In this document: piece by piece, positions 16,069-23,798 of the stretch
Numbering within the stretch: position 1 is the stretch's first letter
How the letters are laid out: the number at the start of each line of letters is the position of its first letter
From: Chryseobacterium vrystaatense
GTDB taxonomy: Bacteria > Bacteroidota > Bacteroidia > Flavobacteriales > Weeksellaceae
Assembly (NCBI RefSeq): GCF_000737765.1
Contig: NZ_JPRI01000002.1
Coordinates: 62,001-126,000 of the forward strand
Direction: 5' to 3'
Length of the DNA stretch: 64,000 bases
Notes under the pieces: generated by a model
Database searches by the model: none
Told to the model about the DNA's origin: nothing
The model's input: the letters and a program-made list of their open reading frames with translations, nothing else
Program-made: the position numbers and the translations under genes

Positions 16069-18126
16069 TTATTTAAAATTTGATTTCCAGCTTCTTGCAG
16101 TTCCTTCTGTTTCCTTGTACTGATATTCCTGAGCTTCTTCAAAAAGAACTTCCTCAGGAATAGATTCTGTCTGTGTATACCTTTTTCTACCGGGAATCTG
16201 AAACTTGTTATTAAGTGTTTTTTTACGGTTGTCTATAATAGTTACCTGTTCAATTTCTCTCTTCTGTTGCGCCATGAAGGAATTCACGGTGTTTTCATAA
16301 GCGGACATCAGTTTTCTATTGAGCGCTCCCTGTTCATTTCTTTCATGCTTTGATTTGGAATATTCCGGATGAGGAATGATTTCGCACAGCATCATATCGT
16401 CATAATAAATCATTGCTTTCAGTGTACTGCTGTCATTGCCATCAAGCCAGAAAATCTTAAATTCCTTTCCTTCTACATATTTCATCAGTCTTATCAGATC
16501 TTCTCCCAAAACAATTTCCCCGTCCAGCCCCAAAACATAGGTACTTTTCCTGAAATTGATGATTCCCGCATTGCAGCTTGACACTGTTTCTTTCCCCAGA
16601 TACGGCAGGAATGCGTGCCAGTTGGCAGGACTGGTATTTTTATTCTGCATTTCACAGAACACCTCCCATCTGGTTTTATCATTGTACACGGAGTGGGGTG
16701 AGTTGTTCCAGATCTCAATATCATTCAGAGAACCATCTATAATCTCATCGTATGGGATGATGATTTCTTCATCTGCTCTCTTCTGATTCTCTTCTTTTCT
16801 TGCAAAAGGTCTGGCCATCCATCCGAGTCTGCTTTTTTCGTGTCTGTACCGCAATTCTTCAAATTTTCTTTCGATGGCCTTGGATCGGGCCCGGTTTGCA
16901 TAAATATTTACTTGATCGAACATGGCACCGTTACGCAGAAATGTATCTTTGAAACTGCTGTTCAGTGAGCTTTCACATTCTAATCCCAGGGGAAGATTAA
17001 AGCCCCATTCTGTGTAGTTTCTTATCATCTGCCGGTAGAATTCTATAATAATCCCTTCCTTTGTTTTTCCGTGTACCCAGCAAGTCCAGGCTTCAGAACC
17101 TAGGTCTATCCCCATATAGAACCATACCCGGTTTCTCTTTTTATCATACATAAAGGGAGGCTGTCTGTCATCAATAGAGATAAGTGTTCCTGCTTCTTTA
17201 ATCTTGGTCAGTTTGTGCCAGGGGATAAATTCCTGCATGAGTTTCTGCCTGTCTCCCGCACGTCTGGCGTACGTTCCTATCTTATTTTCCCACTTTCCAA
17301 GCCATGCGATGACTGAGCTTTCTGATATTTCTTTAAATTTTCTGCTTTCTTTGGGATCATAAATTTCACCTGTTTCATTGGAGATGATCTCAAGTTCACC
17401 GTTGAGAAAAGCCTGATATTGCGCAGCGACCTGTGTTCTGGAAGGTTTATAATCCTGTCCTGCAAACATGTCATTCAGCAGTGCAATCATTTCATCAGTC
17501 ATGAGTTTACGGTTCTGATTTTTCAGTTTCCCGGAGATCAGACAGCTGTAGTTGTATCCTCCGTCCTCATACGTATTAAAAAAGGGTTTCCATATCCTGT
17601 CAAATGCCCTGTATGATGATGGTATCGTGTGTCCTGTATTGAAAAGTTTCGGCAGATATTCATTAAAAGTGATGACGTCTGTACAGATGGAAGGCATAAG
17701 CCCGCGTCCTGATGTTTTTTTGAGTTTCTTCCACTCTTCAAGTCTTGCGGTTTTAAGTCTTTCTGCAGCCAGGAGTACACTGGCGTTGACGATGTATTCC
17801 TGTTTGAAATTCTCTTTTAACGGAGTTCCGTCTTCAAATCTGAAATCGGTATAATAACGAACCGCAGAAGGGTCAAACTGAAAGAAAGAAATCATGGGAT
17901 GCTTCATGGTACGTGGATCTCCAATACTGTCCTGTATTTCTTTCGGAAGCGAATCAAAGTCAATGAGCATCTGACGTCCGTTTCCTCCTTTTCGAACCTG
18001 CTTGATTCCAAAGGGAAGTTCCCTGTATCTCTGGATTTTCTTCTGTAGCGCATCTAAAGTGCCGAAATAGGCCGGAACAAGTTCATCCTTGGTTACCGCT
18101 AAAATACTTCCCCATTGAATCGGCAT
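16069..18126 (-). CDS. MuA-like DDE transposase
   Basis: 685 residues, close to Mu transposase (663). Visible layout: an N-terminal winged-helix-like DNA-binding region (to ~80, PIQWGSILAVTKDELVPAYFG), a helical middle, the rve/RNase H-like catalytic core from about 320 to 500, and a basic C-terminal tail. Acidic candidates are Asp in LISIDDRQ (~336), Glu in LPLGLECESSLN (~390) where Asp is usual, and Glu in KAIERKFEEL (~430). It would perform strand transfer at the phage ends during lysogenic insertion and replicative transposition. It is the first large early gene, transcribed leftward from the repressor region. Confidence 0.9.
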   Translation of the reverse strand: MPIQWGSILAVTKDELVPAYFGTLDALQKKIQRYRELPFGIKQVRKGGNGRQMLIDFDSLPKEIQDSIGDPRTMKHPMISFFQFDPSAVRYYTDFRFEDGTPLKENFKQEYIVNASVLLAAERLKTARLEEWKKLKKTSGRGLMPSICTDVITFNEYLPKLFNTGHTIPSSYRAFDRIWKPFFNTYEDGGYNYSCLISGKLKNQNRKLMTDEMIALLNDMFAGQDYKPSRTQVAAQYQAFLNGELEIISNETGEIYDPKESRKFKEISESSVIAWLGKWENKIGTYARRAGDRQKLMQEFIPWHKLTKIKEAGTLISIDDRQPPFMYDKKRNRVWFYMGIDLGSEAWTCWVHGKTKEGIIIEFYRQMIRNYTEWGFNLPLGLECESSLNSSFKDTFLRNGAMFDQVNIYANRARSKAIERKFEELRYRHEKSRLGWMARPFARKEENQKRADEEIIIPYDEIIDGSLNDIEIWNNSPHSVYNDKTRWEVFCEMQNKNTSPANWHAFLPYLGKETVSSCNAGIINFRKSTYVLGLDGEIVLGEDLIRLMKYVEGKEFKIFWLDGNDSSTLKAMIYYDDMMLCEIIPHPEYSKSKHERNEQGALNRKLMSAYENTVNSFMAQQKREIEQVTIIDNRKKTLNNKFQIPGRKRYTQTESIPEEVLFEEAQEYQYKETEGTARSWKSNFK

Positions 18127-18147
18127 GATTTCGTAATTTTTGTTGAT

Positions 18148-18282
18148 TTACTGAGGTCTGTATCTTATTCTGAAGAAAACGCCCAGTATGATTTTATAAA
18201 CTGCCTTTTCTTTCTTTCCTGTTTTAGCATCTATCACATCTATTTCTTTGTGACAGAATAGCATCTGAATTATTTTTTTCAT
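18148..18282 (-). CDS. Small early protein upstream of the transposase
   Basis: 44 residues. ATG at 18282 overlaps the stop of the preceding small gene (ATGA), and its stop lies 21 bases before the transposase start. Basic and hydrophobic sequence: KKIIQMLFCHKEIDVID, then KKEKAVYKIILGVFFRIRY. No family recognised. The overlaps and spacing argue that it is translated. Confidence 0.5.
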   Translation of the reverse strand: MKKIIQMLFCHKEIDVIDAKTGKKEKAVYKIILGVFFRIRYRPQ

Positions 18283-18500
18283 GGTATTTTGTTACTAAGT
18301 GATCGCATCTCATTATTAATTGCTTCTTCAGTTTTCTTTAAAAAACTATTGTATTCTTTTCTTAAAACATCAGATTTTTCGCCAACTCTGTCTCCACGTA
18401 AAGATTTACGAATAAAGTCTAAGGAACAGTCATGCCTTCCCTTTAGAATATTTAATACTTCCGTATTGTAATACGTCCTTTTTTTAGTAGTTTTGTTCAT
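18279..18500 (-). CDS. Small early-operon protein, possible Ner-like regulator
   Basis: 73 residues from ATG at 18500. Frames up to 18584 run through the operator region and are unlikely. It is rich in Lys/Arg with an HTH-like middle (VLNILKGRHDCSLDFIRKSLRGDRVGEKSDVLRKEY). It is the first gene of the lytic transcript, divergent from the repressor, the place of Ner/Cro-type regulators in Mu. Regulation is inferred from position; the family is not recognised. Confidence 0.5.
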   Translation of the reverse strand: MNKTTKKRTYYNTEVLNILKGRHDCSLDFIRKSLRGDRVGEKSDVLRKEYNSFLKKTEEAINNEMRSLSNKIP

Positions 18501-18539
18501 TGTGTTGTTTGTCTTTTGGATGGGACAAATATCGCAAAG

Positions 18540-18581
18540 TTTCACGAATAACCAAATGAAAATTCGAATAATTTCACGAAT
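18540..18581. promoter_or_regulatory. Operator region between repressor and early operon
   Basis: Two identical direct repeats TTTCACGAAT at 18540-18549 and 18572-18581 (32 bases apart, about three helical turns) flank a palindrome ATTCGAAT at 18562-18569. All contain CGAAT. They lie between the start of the repressor (18602) and the first leftward early gene (18500), where a repressor of the Xre/S24 type would bind. Binding is inferred from position and repetition. Confidence 0.6.
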
Positions 18582-18601
18582 CAAGTCTTAATTAACTGAT
18601 T

Positions 18602-19396
18602 ATGAATGGAATAAATTTTCGTATAAAACAACTTGTTGATCACTTTGCCAATGGCAACAATTCTGTTTTTGGCCATATGATTGGAGTAAACGAATCTAAT
18701 ATCAGAAGCTATATCAACGGTACAGAGCCTAAATTCAATATCATCGAAAAAATTTGCACAGCACTCGCAATAAATTTCGAATGGATTATTTTAGGGAATG
18801 GAGAAATGCTTGCAGAAGACAAAAAAGAGCAAACAGCCCTTCATACTGATTTTTACCATCGGGTTCCACAAGTCGTTACTATTGATTCGCACACCAGGGA
18901 TAATATAGCTCTTGTTCCCAATAAACTGAAAGCAGGATATCTTCAGGGATATAATGACCCTAACTTTATTAAGCTTCTTCCAACCTTCAGATTGCCCAAT
19001 CTTAATAACGGGGTTTTCAGAATGTTTGAAATAGAAGGAAATTCTATGTTCCCGACTCTGCCGGACAGAACTTATGTTGTAGCACAGTTTGTGGAAGACT
19101 GGATTCACGGAATCAGCGACAACAGACTGTATGCTATCATATCCAATGAAATCGAAGATGGTCTTATCAAAAGATGCCTGAACAGGATTAAGAAATATGA
19201 TAACCTTATTTGTAAATCAGATAACCGACGCAATTATCCGACTCAAAACATTCACCCCAATACCATAAAGGAAGTTTGGGAAGTTAAGCTTCACCTTAAT
19301 TTTAATCTGCCGGATCCTGCAGAGTTTTATGACCGATTGAATGATCTGGAAGCAGAAATACAGTATTTAAAACTAAACAGAAACATAAGTAACTGA
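18602..19396 (+). CDS. Phage repressor, Xre HTH plus S24 peptidase domain
   Basis: 264 residues. The N-terminal HTH (about 5-65) has HFANGNNSVFGHMIGVNESNIRSYINGTEP, an Xre-like fold; the C-terminal domain carries the S24 signature MFEIEGNSMFPT with the catalytic Ser at about residue 143, and a later Lys candidate in EDGLIKRCLNR (about 195). Cleavage-linker residues are not obvious, so self-cleavage after DNA damage is possible but not assured. Transcribed away from the early operon, with operator repeats between them and a hairpin terminator behind it. A short C-terminal helix (FYDRLNDLEAEIQYLKLNRN) may aid oligomerisation. This is the maintenance gene of lysogeny in the Mu-like phage. Confidence 0.85.
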   Translation: MNGINFRIKQLVDHFANGNNSVFGHMIGVNESNIRSYINGTEPKFNIIEKICTALAINFEWIILGNGEMLAEDKKEQTALHTDFYHRVPQVVTIDSHTRDNIALVPNKLKAGYLQGYNDPNFIKLLPTFRLPNLNNGVFRMFEIEGNSMFPTLPDRTYVVAQFVEDWIHGISDNRLYAIISNEIEDGLIKRCLNRIKKYDNLICKSDNRRNYPTQNIHPNTIKEVWEVKLHLNFNLPDPAEFYDRLNDLEAEIQYLKLNRNISN

Positions 19397-19420
19397 TTTT
19401 AAATCTATTTATATTTATTC

Positions 19421-19452
19421 CAGCATCCCCTAAAGGGTGCTGAACCATTATT
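19421..19452 (+). terminator. Terminator after the repressor gene
   Basis: Stem CAGCATCCC / GGGTGCTG with one bulged base and a CTAAA loop, followed by a T-rich stretch (TTATTTTTT). It lies 24 bases after the repressor stop. Confidence 0.6.
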
Positions 19453-19517
19453 TTTTGACAATTCACGTAGCTTTTAATGCTTGATCAGTTTCTCAATCCT
19501 TCTGAAATGATATCAAA

Positions 19518-19553
19518 ATGTCCATGCAGATGTCCACCCAAATGTCCATGCAA
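19518..19553. repeat. Three tandem 12-base repeats near the phage end
   Basis: ATGTCCATGCAG, ATGTCCACCCAA and ATGTCCATGCAA follow each other with an exact 12-base period. They lie outside genes, 120 bases past the repressor. Position near the expected end of a Mu-like element makes transposase or regulator binding sites a possibility. Confidence 0.6.
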
Positions 19554-20256
19554 CGTGTTTTCGTATTTTTTATAAACCATACTCCGGATAACAACAAATC
19601 AAGCGAGCCCCTGCTAATTCCTTTTCAACATTGATTTTTACAGAATTGATATAAAAAAAGACTTTTGGAAGAAAATCCCTGTTTTCAGATAAATTTTAAA
19701 TGAAACCCGGCATTTCGAAAAATAAATGATTAATGGATGAAATCTGATAATAAACTGATATACAACAGATCAGAATAAAGCAACCTTATTACTATATAGG
19801 ACGTTTTAATTTGTTGGCTGTATTGGGACTAGGATCTCCTTTTTTAAATCAAACACTTTATTGTACGCAAAAACAATGCGTATATTCCTTCTTACTTTGC
19901 GTCATCAACCAATAAGAGGGCTGTAATTAAGATAGTGTAGCAAAATAAGAATACTTTATACTATTTTAATTCGTTTTGATAGATGTAATTTATAAAGTTA
20001 CTTTTCTATCAAGCCGTGGATTATTAGCTTAAGTCCATTCAGCCTTTAATTGAAGCACTGCAAGATTTAGATACTGCTAAAAGTGAAAGAATCCAAAAGT
20101 GTTAAGGCAAACAATATGTATAAAGGTGAGAAAGAGATCGCTTTTTAGAGAAGTATTAAAATAAAAAAACAATGAAAATATTTACTTTTTAAAACGTAAG
20201 AATACCCCAAATTCACAGCGAAAAGTTACAGCACCTTACTTAATAAAAACAAATTC

Positions 20257-20988
20257 ATGAAAAACATAATAGCACTTTCTCCCATGTATACGGAAGACAG
20301 CAACAATCTGAAAAAGGCTTCTATCAATTCACCTTACGAACTTAACCGTTTCAATGCCAAGTGGAATATTCCGGAGGAGTTTCGGGCTGATGTTATTGCA
20401 GTGTATAGTGAAGACATCTATGCCGAGATTGTTGCTGAACAGTGTGAATTGACGCTTATGAAACCTGACGACAACTCGCTTTCCCTTATTTCTGAAGAGT
20501 TTACAAAACGTAAAATTTCTTACGGACAACTCAAAGACTCTATCAATAAGGAGAATATTTTCATTAAATGTTCTGATTTTAAAAGTTTCAAGGCTGGAGT
20601 TTATCAAAAAATCACAGATATCAAAGGTTTTGATACAGTGGATCCCAACTGTACAGTTTTCACCTCGGAAGTTGTGGAATGGCAGCTGGAAGTAAGATGT
20701 TTTGTTTTAAACAATGACATAAAAACCTACTCTTCTTACTGGCGCAACGATACATTTGATACGAGTCCGCTTTCAGAAGAAGAGCAGAATGGGATGTTCT
20801 CGTTTTTTGATTCGTTTATGAAACAAAACGCTTCAACACTTCCGGAATCTATTGTTTTAGATTTTGGGATCATCAAAGAAAAAGGCTGGGCACTGATTGA
20901 AGCCAATCCGGCCTGGTGTTCCGGTTTGTATGCCTGTGATGCAGAGAAAGCACTGGAGGTGATTGTGGGAAGCTGTGTGAAGAAATAA
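20257..20988 (+). CDS. ATP-grasp domain protein (DUF4343-like), possible RNA-repair ligase
   Basis: 243 residues, soluble. Sequence outline fits the ATP-grasp/DUF4343 group: a KNIIALSPMYTEDSNNLKKA start, a central basic strand FIKCSDFKSFKAGVYQKI (Lys likely for nucleotide binding), a conserved EVVEWQLEVRCFVLNN strand with a Glu/Arg pair, SYWRNDTFD, and the C-terminal signature SIVLDFGIIKEKGWALIEANPAWCSGLYACD, where Asp, Glu and Asn match the Mg-ATP site of ATP-grasp enzymes. ATP-grasp enzymes join a carboxylate or a nucleic-acid end to an amine, thiol or hydroxyl using ATP. Proteins of this type often neighbour RNA-end processing genes. Here it starts a same-strand run with kinase, Thg1-like and nucleotidyltransferase genes. 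The ligase role is inference. Confidence 0.65.
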   Translation: MKNIIALSPMYTEDSNNLKKASINSPYELNRFNAKWNIPEEFRADVIAVYSEDIYAEIVAEQCELTLMKPDDNSLSLISEEFTKRKISYGQLKDSINKENIFIKCSDFKSFKAGVYQKITDIKGFDTVDPNCTVFTSEVVEWQLEVRCFVLNNDIKTYSSYWRNDTFDTSPLSEEEQNGMFSFFDSFMKQNASTLPESIVLDFGIIKEKGWALIEANPAWCSGLYACDAEKALEVIVGSCVKK

Positions 20989-21090
20989 AATATAGAAAAA
21001 AGTATTTCACTATATTAAAGCATTGAAAACGGATGACTTTCCGGAATTCTTTTATTATAGTAATTAACTATCTAAAATGATGTAACATAT

Positions 21091-21525
21091 ATGCAAATGC
21101 TTATTTTCATCGGGATTCCTGCCAGCGGAAAAAGTTCTTTTTACAAGGAGCTTTTTTTCAATTCCCATATCAGGATCAGCATGGATCTTCTTAATACAAG
21201 AAACAAAGAGGGAAAACTCCTTCGATACTGTTTTGAGACCCAATCACAAATGGTTATCGACAATACAAATGTGACGAAAGAAGAAAGGAAAAAATACATT
21301 GAGCTGGCCCGGCAAAATAATTACGAAATCATCGGATATTATTTTGATAGCCATCTCAAAGATTGCCTGGAAAGAAATAAAAACCGCAAGGATACCATTA
21401 GTGAAATCGGTATAAAAACAAAATACAAGGAATTGGCCAAACCTTTCTATGAGGAAGGTTTTGACCATATCCACACTGTGAACATGGTCGATAATGAATT
21501 TATAATCACCCCCTATGAAGTTTGA
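21091..21525 (+). CDS. Pnkp-like P-loop kinase
   Basis: 144 residues. A single kinase domain: Walker A FIGIPASGKSSFY (residues ~6-18), the general-base/substrate motif with Asp in RISMDLLN, a VIDNTNVTKEERKKYI motif (about 54-68) typical of T4 polynucleotide kinase-type P-loop kinases, and lid arginines in RNKNRK (about 97-102). These enzymes phosphorylate 5'-OH ends of RNA or DNA. Its last 11 bases overlap the Thg1-like gene, so translation is coupled. Together with the 3'-5' polymerase gene this fits 5'-end healing of RNA, although small-molecule kinases share the fold. Confidence 0.75.
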   Translation: MQMLIFIGIPASGKSSFYKELFFNSHIRISMDLLNTRNKEGKLLRYCFETQSQMVIDNTNVTKEERKKYIELARQNNYEIIGYYFDSHLKDCLERNKNRKDTISEIGIKTKYKELAKPFYEEGFDHIHTVNMVDNEFIITPYEV

Positions 21526-22276
21526 AGAAATTGAAGGCTTAATGAGAAAAAATGAAGCTCTATCCGAGCAGTATATTCTCCCGGAAAATTTTATCCTCGT
21601 AAGATTAGATGGAAAAGGATTTACAAAATTAACTAAAGAAAAGCTGAATCTTGAAAAACCTTTTGATGAAAGATTTCATTTAGCTATGACGGCAACAATG
21701 GAGCATCTTTTTACCGTAGGTTTTAGAGTTATTTACGGCTATACGCAGAGTGACGAAATTTCACTATTGATCCACAAGGATGAAAATGTATTCAGCAGAA
21801 AAGTACGAAAATTCAACTCTGTTCTGGCCGGGGAGGCAAGTGCTTTTTTCAGTTTGCAGTTTCAGCAGATCTGTGTTTTCGACTGTAGAACGATCGCGAT
21901 TCCCAACCACGATATGATCCTGGATTATTTCTGTTGGAGACAGGAGGATTCTCACAGAAATTCTCTTTCTGCCTATTGCTACTGGACTTTGATAAAGAAT
22001 AATTTCACAGCCAAACAGGCAGCTTCAAAAATTGAAAAGATGCCGCAATCTGATAAAAATGAATTGCTTTTTCAATTGGGAATTAATTATAATAATCTTC
22101 CGCTGTGGCAGAAAAGGGGCGTCGGAATGTATTCCAAAGAAGCCGTCAAGCAAGGATTTAACCCCTTAACCGAGATCATTTCGGAATGCGTGAGGAATGA
22201 ACTTTATCTGGAAAAAGAGCTACCGATAAGAGAGAATTACAGATTATTTTTGGACAATATTCTACAAAGCAAATAA
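21515..22276 (+). CDS. Thg1-like protein (3'-5' nucleotide-adding polymerase, tRNA repair)
   Basis: 253 residues, the usual length of the family. Signature motifs are intact: LVRLDGKGFTKLTKE (metal-binding Asp at residue ~30), FDERFHLAMTATMEHLF, and YGYTQSDEISLL (second acidic pair, about residues 75-80), then KFNSVLAGEASAFFS. These form the reverse-polymerase active site that adds nucleotides to the 5' end of tRNA, as in eukaryotic tRNA-His guanylyltransferase. Bacterial Thg1-like proteins repair 5'-truncated tRNAs in a template-dependent way and are not needed for tRNA-His, whose G-1 is genomically encoded. Overlap with the kinase gene (11 bases) supports a joint 5'-end repair function. The C-terminal helical part (ITKREL region) is also typical. 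Confidence 0.88.
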   Translation: MKFEEIEGLMRKNEALSEQYILPENFILVRLDGKGFTKLTKEKLNLEKPFDERFHLAMTATMEHLFTVGFRVIYGYTQSDEISLLIHKDENVFSRKVRKFNSVLAGEASAFFSLQFQQICVFDCRTIAIPNHDMILDYFCWRQEDSHRNSLSAYCYWTLIKNNFTAKQAASKIEKMPQSDKNELLFQLGINYNNLPLWQKRGVGMYSKEAVKQGFNPLTEIISECVRNELYLEKELPIRENYRLFLDNILQSK

Positions 22277-22339
22277 CAGAACCGCAGAAAAATTCATGGA
22301 ATTCTTATAAATTAATTCATACCTTATTTTTTAGATTAA

Positions 22340-22651
22340 ATGATTATGTGTACACCCAATAACGAGATAAAATTTTGCTCTTGTATAGAAGGAGATATTT
22401 ATGAAATAAAAAACATATATATCTGGACTTCAAGCAGATATACAGGCACAAAAGAATCAAAAAGACTTGGGAAAATCATGATTCCTACTGAAGATTTTGA
22501 GAATGGAATTTCTGTGGAAAATATTATCTCACAATTAAATACGGAAAGCATTTTTGATTTTGAATACACCCCTCAGGAACGGGATACTTTAGATATTATT
22601 TTTAATTCAAAAAAGACAACAGATATTTCAAGAATATTTCTCAAAAATTAA
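22340..22651 (+). CDS. Small unknown protein within the RNA-repair cassette
   Basis: 103 residues. Cys residues at the N-terminus (MCTPNNEIKFCSCIEGDIYEI), beta strands with IYIWTSSRYTGTKESKRLGKIMIP, then a helix (VENIISQLNTESIFDF) and EYTPQERDTLDIIFNS. No family recognised. It lies between the Thg1-like and nucleotidyltransferase genes with short gaps and the same direction, so it is probably co-expressed and functionally linked. Confidence 0.55.
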   Translation: MIMCTPNNEIKFCSCIEGDIYEIKNIYIWTSSRYTGTKESKRLGKIMIPTEDFENGISVENIISQLNTESIFDFEYTPQERDTLDIIFNSKKTTDISRIFLKN

Positions 22652-22681
22652 AATACGAAGGTTTTGAACTTTCTTAAAAAA

Positions 22682-23755
22682 ATGACTATCCAAGATTTAA
22701 AAAACAAGAACCTCATCCTCTTTGAAGCCATATCAGGAAGCCGTGCTTTCGGATTGGCAACGGAAAACTCGGATACAGATATCCGGGGAGTTTATTATCT
22801 GCCAAAAGAAGATTTTTTCGGACTGAATTATATCCCACAGATCTCCAATGAAACCAATGACATCACGTATTATGAGATCGGAAGATTCGTAGAGCTTCTG
22901 CAGAAAAACAATCCCAATATATTGGAAATACTGGCAAGCCCGGAAGAATGTATCCTGCAGAAAAGTCAGCTTATGGATTTGCTTCGTCCCGAAGATTTCT
23001 TATCAAAATTATGTAAAGATACTTTTGCAGGATATGCGGTTTCACAGATTAAAAAAGCCAAAGGACTTAACAAAAAGATTCTTAATCCAATCGATAAAGA
23101 AAGAAAATCTATTCTTGATTTCTGTTATATTCTTGAAGGACATGGATCCGTTCCTGTGAAAAAATGGCTCTATGAAAATGAAAAGATTCAGGAAAAATGC
23201 GGACTTACCAATATCGGGAATACCAATGGAATGTACGCGCTGTTTTATGATGAATCCGGAGTATTAAGCTATAAAGGAATTATTCAGCACGAAGAGGCCA
23301 ATCAGGTTTCAGTCTCGTCTGTTCCCAAAGATGAAAAAGCAGCGGCATACCTTTACTGCAATCTGAATGCTTATTCTACCTACTGTAAAGATTATAGGGA
23401 ATACTGGAAATGGGTTTCGGAACGCAATGAAGACCGCTACAACGTCAATCAGGAGCATGGCCAGAATTACGACAGCAAAAATATGATGCACACCATCCGG
23501 TTGCTGCAGTCATGCGAATCTGTTTTTAAAAACAATACGCTGCGAATTCGTGTAGAAAACCGGGATGAGCTGCTTGATATCAAATCAGGTAACCAATCCT
23601 ATGAAACCGTCATGGAAAAAGCAGAAGATCTTATCCGGTCTATTGAATACCATCATTCAGCATCTCTTCTTCCTGACTTCCCTGACATGGAAAAAACAAC
23701 AAAAATTTTAATAGAGATCAGAGAGATTCTCTATGTGAAAAATCATACATTATGA
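22682..23755 (+). CDS. Minimal nucleotidyltransferase, DNA polymerase beta superfamily (YcgL/COG3541-like)
   Basis: 357 residues from ATG at 22682; the frame is open from a TTG six codons upstream. The nucleotidyltransferase signature sits at residues ~17-38: EAISGSRAFGLATENSDTDIRGVY, GS followed by DxD with the third acid expected later in the helix after YLPKEDFFGL. The remainder is helical (DLRPEDFLSKLCKDTFAGYAVSQIKKAKG) as in COG3541 proteins. Substrates of this family are not settled; adding nucleotides to RNA ends is a common proposal. It closes the same-strand cluster with ATP-grasp, kinase and Thg1-like genes, hence a joint role in RNA-end processing is inferred. Confidence 0.75.
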   Translation: MTIQDLKNKNLILFEAISGSRAFGLATENSDTDIRGVYYLPKEDFFGLNYIPQISNETNDITYYEIGRFVELLQKNNPNILEILASPEECILQKSQLMDLLRPEDFLSKLCKDTFAGYAVSQIKKAKGLNKKILNPIDKERKSILDFCYILEGHGSVPVKKWLYENEKIQEKCGLTNIGNTNGMYALFYDESGVLSYKGIIQHEEANQVSVSSVPKDEKAAAYLYCNLNAYSTYCKDYREYWKWVSERNEDRYNVNQEHGQNYDSKNMMHTIRLLQSCESVFKNNTLRIRVENRDELLDIKSGNQSYETVMEKAEDLIRSIEYHHSASLLPDFPDMEKTTKILIEIREILYVKNHTL

Positions 23756-23764
23756 GTTATACAC

Positions 23765-23793
23765 TGTGGGAGCAATAGCACTCCTCTCCCACA
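23765..23793. terminator. Hairpin between the repair cassette and tfoX-like gene
   Basis: Stem TGTGGGAG / CTCCCACA with a 13-base loop between convergent genes. There is no long T run on either side, so it may be an atypical bidirectional terminator. Confidence 0.4.
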
Positions 23794-23798
23794 AAAAC

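Larger units (their letters stand above)
19397..20256. other. Gene-poor junction between Mu-like prophage and chromosome
   Basis: 860 AT-rich bases. After the repressor terminator there is a triple 12-base repeat at 19518-19553, then no frame with convincing coding character. A short coding-like stretch around 20040-20105 (reads PLIEALQDLDTAKSERIQKC) is broken on both sides and may be a relic. The end of the transposable phage must lie in this stretch if the repressor is the outermost gene, as in Mu, but I could not identify the terminal TG/CA with certainty or a 5-base target duplication because the other end is outside the window. Confidence 0.5.

Noticed and set aside
19518..19553. CRISPR array
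   Set aside because: Repeats are 12 bases with no spacers; no cas genes in the window.
19507..19575. 22-codon Cys-rich frame over the triple repeat (reads KCPCRCPPKCPC)
   Set aside because: The Cys pattern is a direct result of the 12-base repeat; no leader, no ribosome site, no relatives visible.
20030..20110. Coding-like stretch near PLIEALQDLDTAKSERIQKC
   Set aside because: Interrupted by stops on both sides and without a recognisable family; only noted as a possible relic.
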